8,669 nucleotides of DNA, from the NCBI GenBank assembly GCA_964423615.1, contig CAYRFQ010000173.1, positions 1 through 8,669 on the forward strand, given 5' to 3'. A program made the translations under genes and the position numbers. Positions 1 through 6,443 of this stretch are shown here, one piece after another. This stretch comes from CAYRFQ01 sp964423615 (GTDB taxonomy: Bacteria > Planctomycetota > Planctomycetia > Gemmatales > Gemmataceae). The notes below the pieces were generated by a model. It did not search any database and was not told where the DNA came from. It worked only from the letters and a program-made list of their open reading frames with translations. The stretch's first letter is position 1. Each line of letters begins with the position of its first letter.

Positions 1-2
1 TG

Positions 3-65
3 CGAGAGGCATTGCCCGAAGGAGAACCACTTATCATCGGCATGGACGAAGATGGAAGTGATTAA
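3..65 (+). CDS. possible 3' end of a plus-strand gene (partial)
   Basis: Reading from base 3 gives 20 codons and a TAA stop, ending ...LIIGMDEDGSD. Composition (acidic, ordinary codons) is that of a normal protein tail, but the piece is too short to assign to a family and the start lies outside the window. Frame 1 is also open to about base 129 but encodes a Cys/His/Arg/Lys-rich peptide that looks like a shadow. If real, this gene converges on the minus-strand kinase gene, with about 270 nt between the two stops. Confidence 0.35.
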   Translation, partial: REALPEGEPLIIGMDEDGSD

Positions 66-231
66 ACGATCACTGGTTCTTAAACGAAACTCAGGTACTA
101 AGCTCGGTAACACACGAAAGGGCCAAAATGTCAGGTAGTTTCTGGCCTGCGGAAATCGGCGTTCACTCTCAGCTGTCGCATTGTTGCAGGATCGTGAAAG
201 ATCTGAGTTGCAGCAGGGTGGGCCTTGACTT

Positions 232-266
232 GGATTAGGAGACAGGGAATAGGCGACAGGCGACAG
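232..266. repeat. degenerate heptamer tandem repeat, five units
   Basis: The tract divides cleanly into GGATTAG, GAGACAG, GGAATAG, GCGACAG and GCGACAG, with consensus G(G/C/A)(A/G)(A/T)(C/T)AG. The last two units are identical. The next seven bases, AAAAAAG, keep only the final AG. Period 7 in non-coding DNA resembles the short tandemly repeated heptanucleotides known from filamentous cyanobacteria, which also occur in other large-genome bacteria. No function can be assigned. Confidence 0.7.
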
Positions 267-291
267 AAAAAAGAAGGTGGCCAAGGCCCAC
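266..291 (-). terminator. candidate Rho-independent terminator of the kinase gene
   Basis: On the minus strand, 48 nt past the stop of the long kinase gene, GTGG-G-C CTTG GCCAC can fold into a 5-bp stem with one bulged G and a CTTG loop, followed by CTTCTTTTTT. Position, orientation and U-tract fit a factor-independent terminator. The stem is short, so efficiency is uncertain. Confidence 0.42.
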
Positions 292-338
292 AATACAAAA
301 AATCTGATCGGACCATGCGGAGCAGAGTTATCTTCGGG

Positions 339-3300
339 TCAAGGTTTTGTTGCGCTGCCGGTCTTCTCCGAGTTGGGTGGTCCGAACTCTCGAATTATGA
401 TTTCATACGCACCTTGCCCTTGGTGCCGGTAGGATGTCGCAACGATACGATAATTGCCGGTCGTCTTGGGCGTAAACTGGATGCGAGAGTTTCGGTTTCC
501 CTTGTGGATGTCGTCGTTCTCGTGGAGTTTATTACCTTCGGAGTCGTGTAGAAACAAGTAAGTGTCGAACTGTTGGCTGCGCATCTCGATAACGTAAGTG
601 CAAGATTTGATCATCTTATGCCCGTGAGTGTTCTCGGCACCGACCTTCAAAGTTCCCTTTGTGCGCGTCTCGGTGAAATAGGTACGCGCTCTTTTCGACA
701 TAGCGTGAACATCGCTCCACAGTTTCGACCACGCCGGTTGTTCTTCTTTGGGTAGTTGTACGCTGTCGTTGAGGTCGCGGACCGGTGTTAAGTCCGGGTC
801 ACTTTGCCAGTATCGTAATCGGTCAAAAACGGCACCAGAGATGAATCGATTGTTCTTCAACACTTTTCGATAGGCAGCCAAGTCAGCCTGCAACCAAGAA
901 AGCGCCTGCTGTCGAAGGCGTATTCGTTCTGTCGCATCGATCTCGGTGGCCTGCTTTCCCTTGCCTGCGCTTGCAAGAAGTGCAAAACACGCGGCATTGT
1001 AACGATGTTGGACCTTCAGATCGTGAGCCAGCGCCGGATTCCGGTTAAATATACCCACGCATAACTTCACGGCAGCCCAATAACGCTTCTTGTATTGCAC
1101 ACAAAGATTGATCAGTTTGAGTTCTTCGTTGATCGGTACTATCTGTTCTCCGGAAAGCACTTTTGGGAGTTGCCGCTCCAGTGCGAGGAGCTGCTGACAC
1201 TTCTGGATTAAGTTTCTGACGTCAGGCTGGAGCGGGTGATTCGCGGGGGCAACCCGTTTGACGGTTCGAAGCACTTCGATCCCTTCTTGGAATTGGCCTG
1301 TGTCCGTCAGAGCCCGTCCCCATCCTAAATAGGGCTTAATCAATTTGGGATCGGATTGGATGGCTTTCTTAAAGGCGTTGATGGCCGCCTCCAGTCTCTC
1401 TCGTCGGTAAAAAGCGAGTCCCAAATTGAAGTAGGCTTGCGCATAACTGGGATCGATCTGTGTGGCTATCTTGAGCTTGGCAATGGCTCCGTCATAGTCC
1501 TTCTTGGACGCAAGGGAACCTCCCCAATTGCTGTAAATTCTGGCGTTCCCAGGATCGAGCGTGGCGGCCTTTTGGAACTTGGCGATGGCACCGTCATAGT
1601 CTCCTTTATTCAGAAGGGCAACCCCCCAGTTCTCGTAGGCCTCGGCGTGTTTGGGATCGAGTTTCGTCGCCTTTTGGAATTTGGCGATGGCTCCGTCGTA
1701 ATCCTTCTTGTTGTACCCCAGGATAGTCCCCCAACGGGCGTAAGCAGTGGCGTGTTTGGGATCGAGATTCGCCGCCTTTTGGAATTTCGCAATGGCTCCG
1801 CTATAATCTTTCATGCTTTGGAGAGTATCCCCCCAGTTGCAGTAAGCCACAGTCAATGTCGGGCTGGCGCTCGTGGCCTTTTTGTACTTGGCAATGGCTC
1901 CCTTGTAATCTTTCTTGTAGGAGAGAACTAATCCCCAGTTGTTGTAAACCAGAGCAGAGTTTGGATCGAGATTTCGAGCAATCTTGAACTTGGCAATGGC
2001 TCCGTCGTAGTCCTTCTTCGACGCAAGGGCAATCCCCCAATTTGTGTAAGCGGAGACACTGTCTGGCCGTACTGCCGATACAGCCCGAAAGGAAGCGATT
2101 GCCGAATCATACTCCTTCATAACCAAGTAGAGGTCGGCGAAACGTCCGAGGAGCCAATAGTCGCTGGGATGATGAACCTGAACCCTATCTAAAAACTCGA
2201 GAGCCGCGCGATTCCCTTTTGCGCTTTGTATTTTGAAAGAAGTCGAGACGAGCGACTGCGGGGATACTGTCGCTAAATCCAGTTTCGCAAGGACAGCGGC
2301 CAATTTCTGTGGATTCTCCCAAACTTGCGGTTGTCTGAGTTGGTTTCTTATGGGGTTCTGGTCAATTTGGCGAATGGCAGCCAAGACAGCCCTTTTTCGT
2401 TTCGGTTGGTTTGTTGTGGTGAGGCACGCGGCCAAATCATCGAGAGCCGCCACCACCTGTTCCTGCACAACAGGGTGGCGATCCTTGACCCACTGGACCA
2501 ACGAGCTTTCGAAGTCCCCGTCGTTGCGTGATAGATTTTCCTTTTCCGCAAGAGTCCGGAAAGCCTTATCGTACCCATCGGCCGCGCGGCGGTGGCCATA
2601 GCTCATCCCGTGAACGATCGCTACTTTGTCCTGCTTGACTCGATCCAAGGCTGTCAGAAGTTCCGAATCGATCTGGACACGTTCCAACCGCTCCCGGACT
2701 TTCTGTGGCACCCAGAAGCCCAAAGTAGCTGTCAATTCACCGGAAGTCTCCTTGGCTTCCTTGTATCGGTACTTCTTGAGCAATTGGTAAACGCGGTCGA
2801 TTCCTGCGGTGTAACGAGTTTCTTCCAACACAGACTGCCGCCACGCCGCGAACCCACCAATCCCGATTCCACCAAACAACAGGAACGCCACGAAGGCCAG
2901 AACTAAGGTCGTCCTTCGTCGTTTTCGCTCGGACTCCGCCCTTGCGGCCGCTTCGGCGGCTTCGATTTCAGCTCGGCGAAGACGGTCTTGGACGGATTCC
3001 AGGTAAGCGGTGACTCGCTTCGCCACTTCCCCGGCGTCGGCAGGACGGTCGTCCTTCGCAGGCGCCAGCCAGCTCTTGGCCAAATCCAGTAACGCCGGAT
3101 TGACACCACACTTTTGGAGTTTCTCGAAGGCTTCGGAAAGGTCTCCCGAGGCGGCTTGCATGGCCGTTTCGAAGGCGCTCGGTTTGCTGAAAGGAGGGTC
3201 TCCGGTCAATATCTCGCAAAGAATCGCCCCGAGGCCAAAAACGTCAGCCCTTGCGTCGAGATCGCCAATCTCCCCTCGCGCTTGTTCGGGAGCCATGTAA

Positions 3301-4187
3301 CACGGCGTTCCTATGATGTCCCCGGTTTGCGAAAGGGAACGCCACTCTTTCGACTTTTCCGAATCGGCTAGTGTTGGTGCTTTCGTTGCTGTTGTGGAAT
3401 CCTCTTCCGCGTCGGTGAGGACTTTGGCCAGTCCCCAGTCCATGACCTGGACTTCGCCGAAAGCCCCGACCATAACATTCAACGGCTTGAGATCTCGGTG
3501 GATGATGTTTTTCGAATGGGCGTAAGCAACGGCCTGACAAATTTGCTCGAACACGGACAACCAGTGAGCCAACGAGTCGGTCGAGAGTTTTCGGTCGTCC
3601 TCAAGAAGTTTTGCGAGCGGCTCGCCTTCGATGAGCTTCATGGTAAAAAATGGTCGCCCGTCGGGCAGACGTCCTAACTCGTGCACCGGAGGCACCCCGG
3701 GATGCTGGAGTTGTCCAGCGATCCGAGCCTCGATCCAAAATCGCTCCTCGGCAATGGAATTCCCCGCATCGGCCTGGAGCAGCACTTTCATTGCCAGATG
3801 TCGGTCGAAATCGAGGTCATGGACTCGCCAGATGACTCCCATGCCTCCGCGTGCCACTTCGCCCAGGACGTCGTAACGGCCGACGCGGTTTGGTGTGGGC
3901 TTTGACAGCCGAGGCTTCCGCAAAGAATCGGGTTCTCGGGACAAACGCAATGTGGAAACGGAGTCTTTTGGGGACGGGACGGGCCTGCCCTGATGCGAAG
4001 TCGGTAAATCGGCTTGAACCTGCTCGGCGAATTTTCCCATCTTCTTGAGGACCCGAATCCGACGCCCGAGCTCGGAGGCTAACTCGGGGCAATCCTGGCA
4101 AAGTTCCTGGGGGTCCGGGTCGTTGCCTTTTTTGGCTTCGTCATGCCAGACCAATAGCAGCTCTTCCACGCGGGATTCCTGAGACAT
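339..4187 (-). CDS. membrane Ser/Thr protein kinase with TPR array and PPC-like domain
   Basis: 1,282-aa Hanks-type kinase, probably a receptor that phosphorylates cytosolic Ser/Thr. Residues 1-60 resemble the leader of planctomycete kinases (PxELCxDCPEL). Kinase domain about 105-395: glycine loop GGMG near 114-117, Lys134 (AMK), Glu153, HRD 230-232, Asn237, DWG 250-252 in place of DFG, APE 299-301, Asp315, Arg381; all catalytic residues are present. A charged helix (about 400-424) leads to one membrane segment (about 426-448), so the remainder should be extracytoplasmic. Nine TPR units span 675-981. Residues about 990-1165 match a module I know from planctomycete kinases (YNAAC; LxWLxADLAAY; DPDLxPVRD). 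About 1176-1267 looks like a PPC-type beta domain. ATG 4187 is preferred over GTG 4190 because GGAG lies 8 nt upstream. It follows the sigma gene by 60 nt, likely in one operon. The domains are clear; the ligand is unknown. Confidence 0.95.
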   Translation of the reverse strand: MSQESRVEELLLVWHDEAKKGNDPDPQELCQDCPELASELGRRIRVLKKMGKFAEQVQADLPTSHQGRPVPSPKDSVSTLRLSREPDSLRKPRLSKPTPNRVGRYDVLGEVARGGMGVIWRVHDLDFDRHLAMKVLLQADAGNSIAEERFWIEARIAGQLQHPGVPPVHELGRLPDGRPFFTMKLIEGEPLAKLLEDDRKLSTDSLAHWLSVFEQICQAVAYAHSKNIIHRDLKPLNVMVGAFGEVQVMDWGLAKVLTDAEEDSTTATKAPTLADSEKSKEWRSLSQTGDIIGTPCYMAPEQARGEIGDLDARADVFGLGAILCEILTGDPPFSKPSAFETAMQAASGDLSEAFEKLQKCGVNPALLDLAKSWLAPAKDDRPADAGEVAKRVTAYLESVQDRLRRAEIEAAEAAARAESERKRRRTTLVLAFVAFLLFGGIGIGGFAAWRQSVLEETRYTAGIDRVYQLLKKYRYKEAKETSGELTATLGFWVPQKVRERLERVQIDSELLTALDRVKQDKVAIVHGMSYGHRRAADGYDKAFRTLAEKENLSRNDGDFESSLVQWVKDRHPVVQEQVVAALDDLAACLTTTNQPKRKRAVLAAIRQIDQNPIRNQLRQPQVWENPQKLAAVLAKLDLATVSPQSLVSTSFKIQSAKGNRAALEFLDRVQVHHPSDYWLLGRFADLYLVMKEYDSAIASFRAVSAVRPDSVSAYTNWGIALASKKDYDGAIAKFKIARNLDPNSALVYNNWGLVLSYKKDYKGAIAKYKKATSASPTLTVAYCNWGDTLQSMKDYSGAIAKFQKAANLDPKHATAYARWGTILGYNKKDYDGAIAKFQKATKLDPKHAEAYENWGVALLNKGDYDGAIAKFQKAATLDPGNARIYSNWGGSLASKKDYDGAIAKLKIATQIDPSYAQAYFNLGLAFYRRERLEAAINAFKKAIQSDPKLIKPYLGWGRALTDTGQFQEGIEVLRTVKRVAPANHPLQPDVRNLIQKCQQLLALERQLPKVLSGEQIVPINEELKLINLCVQYKKRYWAAVKLCVGIFNRNPALAHDLKVQHRYNAACFALLASAGKGKQATEIDATERIRLRQQALSWLQADLAAYRKVLKNNRFISGAVFDRLRYWQSDPDLTPVRDLNDSVQLPKEEQPAWSKLWSDVHAMSKRARTYFTETRTKGTLKVGAENTHGHKMIKSCTYVIEMRSQQFDTYLFLHDSEGNKLHENDDIHKGNRNSRIQFTPKTTGNYRIVATSYRHQGQGAYEIIIREFGPPNSEKTGSATKP
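1245..2165 (-). repeat. nine-unit TPR-coding tandem repeat
   Basis: DNA for kinase residues 675-981. Each unit encodes 34 aa with helix-A motif YxNWGxxL and helix-B motif DYDGAIAKFxKA, ending in DP, except unit 5 (35 aa, one extra residue in GYNKKDY). Units 2-7 are the most alike, in DNA as well as protein: the 'ttggcgatggctccgtcgtaatcc' type segment recurs about every 102 nt between roughly 1470 and 2030. Units 1, 8 and 9 are more diverged. This pattern suggests fairly recent internal duplication. The array probably forms a superhelical peptide- or protein-binding surface outside the membrane. Confidence 0.9.
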
Positions 4188-4247
4188 CACGCTTTCTCCA
4201 GTCAGTCGCTCGCGTCCGGACTACGTCCTACTTCGACAACGCACAAT
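4188..4247 (-). promoter_or_regulatory. gap between sigma and kinase genes with small palindromes
   Basis: The 60-nt spacer, read on the minus strand, contains GGACGTAGTCC (4228-4218; 4-bp arms, GTA loop) overlapping the 8-bp palindrome GTCCGGAC (4221-4214). No promoter-like hexamers are apparent, so the kinase is probably co-transcribed with the sigma gene. The hairpin may affect RNA processing or translation. The 9-mer CGTAGTCCG in it also occurs in the leader of the second kinase gene. Confidence 0.4.
4196..4199 (-). promoter_or_regulatory. ribosome binding site deciding the kinase start
   Basis: GGAG on the minus strand lies 8 nt before ATG 4187 but only 5 nt before the in-frame GTG at 4190, favouring the ATG. 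Confidence 0.6.
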
Positions 4248-4877
4248 TTACTCGGTCAGGTCAGGGAGTTCACCATTGAGTTCTTCGTCGAGTTTGAGGC
4301 AAGCCGACGCCCACCACCTCCCAATGGTCCGTTCGCTGACCTGGAACAAGTCGGCAATTTCTGGGTGCGTCCAACGGTGGTAGAAGACGAGACTGACGAT
4401 TTCGCGTTCCTGGGCAGGAAGATTTTCCACGGCTTGGTGGAACAGCGTCCATCGCTCCAAATCGACCGGGTCAACGGAGGTGTCAGGGGGATCAAACTGG
4501 GGATGGGCTTCGTCCCCCCGTTTCCACTTGCCGATACTGTCGTGATTCTTGGCCAAACCGTAGACGCCGCGATAATGCTTGGCCATGTCGAGCAGTTCCC
4601 GGCGTATCTGCACTGCCGCCAGCGAATAGAAGTCCCGAACAGAATACGGGTCGATTTCTTCCAGCGCTCGAAGTAACCGGAGCAACGCTTTGTTGAGAAC
4701 GTCTCCGGTTTGCTCGTAACGTTGGACGTCCGGGTACCTTCTCAACATCTTTCGAGTCAAGTGCTCTAGTTGTTTGCAAACGCTGGCCAATAGCTCCTCT
4801 CGGGCCGACTCCTCTCCAGCCCGCATCCGGTCGAGCCAATCACGAAGGTGGATGGTTCGCAAAGATTCCTTCGACAT
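4248..4877 (-). CDS. ECF-like RNA polymerase sigma factor, kinase-associated type
   Basis: 209-aa sigma70-family protein of the ECF layout. The sigma2 domain covers about 13-103, with the region 2.2-like stretch RYEQTGDVLNKALLRLLRAL (53-72) and a following helix (DFYSLAAVQIRREL, 82-95). A charged, Pro-containing linker follows. The sigma4 helix-turn-helix lies at about 147-195 (LPAQEREIV ... HPEIADLFQVSERTIGRWW). It should direct RNA polymerase to a specific promoter set. The length, 'TGDVL' motif and HTH match planctomycete ECF groups found beside Ser/Thr kinases. Region 2.2 is less acidic than usual: the common 'QE' after DVL is Asn62-Lys63, and Thr57 sits where other ECFs carry acidic residues. 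No anti-sigma gene is adjacent. ATG 4877 is chosen over the upstream in-frame TTG 4883 because CGGAG lies 7 nt before the ATG. It is the first gene of a probable operon with the membrane kinase. Confidence 0.95.
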   Translation of the reverse strand: MSKESLRTIHLRDWLDRMRAGEESAREELLASVCKQLEHLTRKMLRRYPDVQRYEQTGDVLNKALLRLLRALEEIDPYSVRDFYSLAAVQIRRELLDMAKHYRGVYGLAKNHDSIGKWKRGDEAHPQFDPPDTSVDPVDLERWTLFHQAVENLPAQEREIVSLVFYHRWTHPEIADLFQVSERTIGRWWASACLKLDEELNGELPDLTE

Positions 4878-4884
4878 GCCCAAA

Positions 4885-4888
4885 CTCC
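4885..4888 (-). promoter_or_regulatory. ribosome binding site of the sigma gene
   Basis: GGAG on the minus strand, 7 nt before ATG 4877. An in-frame TTG (4883-4881) directly follows it, too close to be used, so the ATG is the likely start. Confidence 0.65.
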
Positions 4889-4944
4889 GGGTTTGGTGAA
4901 TCTGTTTTGGAGATGTTGCGAGGCGCAGCCCAAGTCGTGACGGG

Positions 4945-4988
4945 ATTGACTTAGTGGCAGTCTAAAGCGGCGGATGGCGAAAGTCAAT
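4945..4988. promoter_or_regulatory. 8-bp inverted repeat spanning the sigma-gene promoter
   Basis: ATTGACTT (4945-4952) and AAGTCAAT (4981-4988) are perfect inverted copies, 36 bp centre to centre. One arm contains the minus-strand -35 hexamer and the other lies at about the transcription start. Binding by a dimer or tetramer at both arms would cover the promoter. It may also be coincidence. Confidence 0.35.
4959..4987 (-). promoter_or_regulatory. sigma70-type promoter for the sigma-kinase operon
   Basis: On the minus strand TTGACT (4987-4982) is followed by a 17-nt spacer and TAGACT (4964-4959). The -35 matches TTGACA at five of six positions and the -10 matches TATAAT at four of six, with ideal spacing. 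Initiation would fall near 4952, giving a leader of about 75 nt before ATG 4877. This suggests housekeeping transcription rather than strict autoregulation by the encoded sigma factor. Confidence 0.6.
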
Positions 4989-5022
4989 GACCGCCCCCAA
5001 GCCTCAGGTGTTGGAACGATGA

Positions 5023-5038
5023 GATTTCGGGCGAAATC
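5023..5038. promoter_or_regulatory. 16-bp dyad, candidate operator between divergent genes
   Basis: GATTTCG-GG-CGAAATC has perfect 7-bp arms and a 2-bp centre. The centre is too tight for a good RNA hairpin, so a protein-binding DNA dyad is more likely. It lies 35 bp upstream of the sigma-gene -35 box and about 160 bp before the plus-strand gene, where one dimeric regulator could influence both directions. No regulator gene of an obvious class lies in the window. Confidence 0.45.
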
Positions 5039-5078
5039 GTCTCCTCCATGTCTTCTTCCCACCCTTCCAGAGAGCACC

Positions 5079-5107
5079 TCCAATTCGATTTTCGGAAAAA
5101 AATTGGA
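5079..5107. repeat. 7-bp inverted repeat with an A/T-rich core
   Basis: TCCAATT (5079-5085) pairs with AATTGGA (5101-5107) across 15 nt that include TTTTCGGAAAA. It could form a leader hairpin or a bendable operator upstream of the plus-strand gene. In the rest of 4878-5196 I see no convincing plus-strand sigma70 promoter, so the start of the plus-strand transcript is undetermined. Confidence 0.3.
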
Positions 5108-5183
5108 AAACGATGTCTGGATTGGTTCTTCAATGTCGCTTCGGTGACTGAAGACAGAACAAACTTACTTCTGACGGCTCCAG

Positions 5184-5189
5184 AAAGGA
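5184..5189 (+). promoter_or_regulatory. ribosome binding site deciding the start of the 378-aa gene
   Basis: AAAGGA ends 7 nt before ATG 5197. The in-frame TTG at 5194 directly precedes the ATG and would have a spacing of only 4 nt. Confidence 0.6.
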
Positions 5190-5196
5190 CGGATTG

Positions 5197-6333
5197 ATGC
5201 CCGCCATACAAAGTCCTGGGAAGATTTACAAATTCTGGCTCAAGACCAATAAACGTTGGGGCGCAGGTCAGGCCAACGACGTCAAAAAGAAACTCAAGGA
5301 CAAGACACTCAGTCCAAAAGACAAACAAGCCCTCAAGCAGAACGAGCGGATCACCAGGGGCTTGATGATCCTGCGAAACGTGGCTCGAGGGGGTTTAGCC
5401 GGCAATCCCTCGAAGATGAAGCGGTTCGAGAAAAACCGCACGAAGATCCTCCGCGTCATGAAGAAATATTGCAAGCTCGTCAAGACGACGAAACTAACTA
5501 CTCACGAGGACTTGATCAAGTTTCGTAAGTCATTGAAGCGGTTCGCCGTCGTCGTCGAGACGATCAACCCGATGGCGTTGACAGCCAATGTCGCCGCAGA
5601 CGACCAAGAACTCGACGTGACCGCCTTCGACGACGTCGACACCTCCAGCCTCGACAAGGCCATGGAAGACCCGAGTTTTGGCGACTATCCCGATGAGGAG
5701 TTTGACGACGAAGACGACACGAAGGACGAAGCCAGCGCTCCTCATCCAAGCGAGGAGGACACTCAGCCACAGACGGAACAGCCCGAGCCCGTCTCCAGCG
5801 GTCGAATCTTAGTGTCTCAGCGTCTGGTCAAGTTGTCCGGCGACTACAAACGAGCGGTGGCTCTCAACGGTCCGGATGCTCCAAAGATGCAACAACTCTT
5901 CCAGTTGATACGGAAGCTCCTCGGCAGTCACGCCTACGACAAAGCCAACCAAGCCCTCGACAATCTCGAGTCCCTCGTCAAGACCGCTTTCACGAACTCG
6001 CCAACCGAAACCCCACCAAAAAAGGCACTGCCCGGAAGCGACCAGTGGATTGCGGCACGCGCCCAGGCTACGCGTCAGCTTCGCAAGTTACAGACGGCCA
6101 TCGCCCGCACCAAAGATCCGGAGGCGAAGTCTCTCGTCGCAGAACTCGAAAAGGTCGTCCAGGGACTCCCTCGCAAGGTGGAGAACAAATACGAGTTGTT
6201 GATGGCGACCCGTTTCGTTGGCAAGGACCCTGATTTACTAGCCCTGGAAGGCTTCCAAGTTGGTTCGTTCCAACTGAAGTTTCGAACTGGACTCACTCAA
6301 GCCCTGCAACAAATGGCTCGGCAGGTCCATTGA
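5197..6333 (+). CDS. uncharacterised helical protein, basic head and acidic linker
   Basis: 378 aa, not recognised as any named family. Three parts are visible. Residues 1-118 are strongly basic and helix-rich (many Lys/Arg, e.g. DVKKKLKDK), as in nucleic-acid- or membrane-surface-binding segments. Residues 135-198 are a disordered acidic linker (DEEFDDEDD; EDTQPQTEQPEP). Residues 203-266 and 283-378 look like two helical bundles: the first has GPDAPKMQQLF ... YDKANQALDNLESLVKTA, the second AARAQATRQLRKL ... DPDLLALEGF and an amphipathic final helix. These two patterns remind me of helical modules in large uncharacterised, often effector-like bacterial proteins; this is recall, not a search. 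No signal peptide, membrane segment or catalytic motif is visible. It is divergent from the sigma gene and 110 nt upstream of a second kinase, so it could be that kinase's substrate, scaffold or regulator. Confidence 0.85.
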   Translation: MPAIQSPGKIYKFWLKTNKRWGAGQANDVKKKLKDKTLSPKDKQALKQNERITRGLMILRNVARGGLAGNPSKMKRFEKNRTKILRVMKKYCKLVKTTKLTTHEDLIKFRKSLKRFAVVVETINPMALTANVAADDQELDVTAFDDVDTSSLDKAMEDPSFGDYPDEEFDDEDDTKDEASAPHPSEEDTQPQTEQPEPVSSGRILVSQRLVKLSGDYKRAVALNGPDAPKMQQLFQLIRKLLGSHAYDKANQALDNLESLVKTAFTNSPTETPPKKALPGSDQWIAARAQATRQLRKLQTAIARTKDPEAKSLVAELEKVVQGLPRKVENKYELLMATRFVGKDPDLLALEGFQVGSFQLKFRTGLTQALQQMARQVH

Positions 6334-6363
6334 TCCCTGCGCGGTCAATGAAGCAAAGTAGCA

Positions 6364-6389
6364 GCGTAGTCCGCAATACCGGACTGCGT
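6364..6389 (+). promoter_or_regulatory. stem-loop between the 378-aa gene and the second kinase
   Basis: GCGTAGTCCG (6364-6373) pairs with CGGACTGCGT (6380-6389) across a 6-nt CAATAC loop: ten pairs, two of them G-U. No U-tract follows (CAATAATACTC), so it is not a standard terminator; partial termination, RNA end protection or translational coupling are possible. The rest of the 110-nt gap has no clear promoter, so the two genes are probably co-transcribed. Confidence 0.5.
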
Positions 6390-6443
6390 CAATAATACTC
6401 TTCGCACTCACAACTCACCCAATCTCCAAGGGAGCCCTTATCA

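Larger units (their letters stand above)
218..291. repeat. 10-bp perfect inverted repeat bracketing a heptamer array
   Basis: GTGGGCCTTG at 218-227 is the exact reverse complement of CAAGGCCCAC at 282-291. The 54 nt between the arms hold the five-unit heptamer tract (232-266) and an A-run. The whole element lies in non-coding DNA downstream of the kinase stop. From memory, GTGGGCC/GGCCCAC-type palindromes with short purine-rich repeats recur between genes in planctomycetes, so this may be one copy of a dispersed family; that is inference. The right arm is also the 5' side of the proposed minus-strand terminator. Confidence 0.6.

Noticed and set aside
225..551. 108-codon plus-strand frame starting in the heptamer repeats
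   Set aside because: It runs into the antisense of the kinase C-terminal domain, and its start region is repeat DNA; treated as spurious.
1356..1931. 191-codon open frame on the plus strand inside the kinase gene
   Set aside because: It is the antisense of the TPR-coding repeats. The repeated ELGDGSVIV-like peptide is a by-product of repeat units lacking antisense stops, and the sense frame has clear TPR conservation.
1460..2080. CRISPR-like regularly spaced repeats
   Set aside because: The period is 102 nt, exactly 34 codons in frame, and encodes TPR units; no unique spacers or cas genes are present.
3438..3440. DWG in place of DFG as a sign of a dead kinase (codons near this point, membrane kinase)
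   Set aside because: The metal-binding Asp is kept, and VMDWGLAK is a common variant in planctomycete kinases with otherwise complete active sites.
4946..4974. TTGACT on the plus strand as a promoter for the 378-aa gene
   Set aside because: At 16-19 nt downstream only GC-rich sequence (GGCGGA) is found, with no -10-like hexamer.
4766..5083. 105-codon minus-strand frame across the sigma-gene promoter
   Set aside because: It overlaps the sigma-gene start out of frame, covers the promoter and dyad, and shows no domain-like composition.
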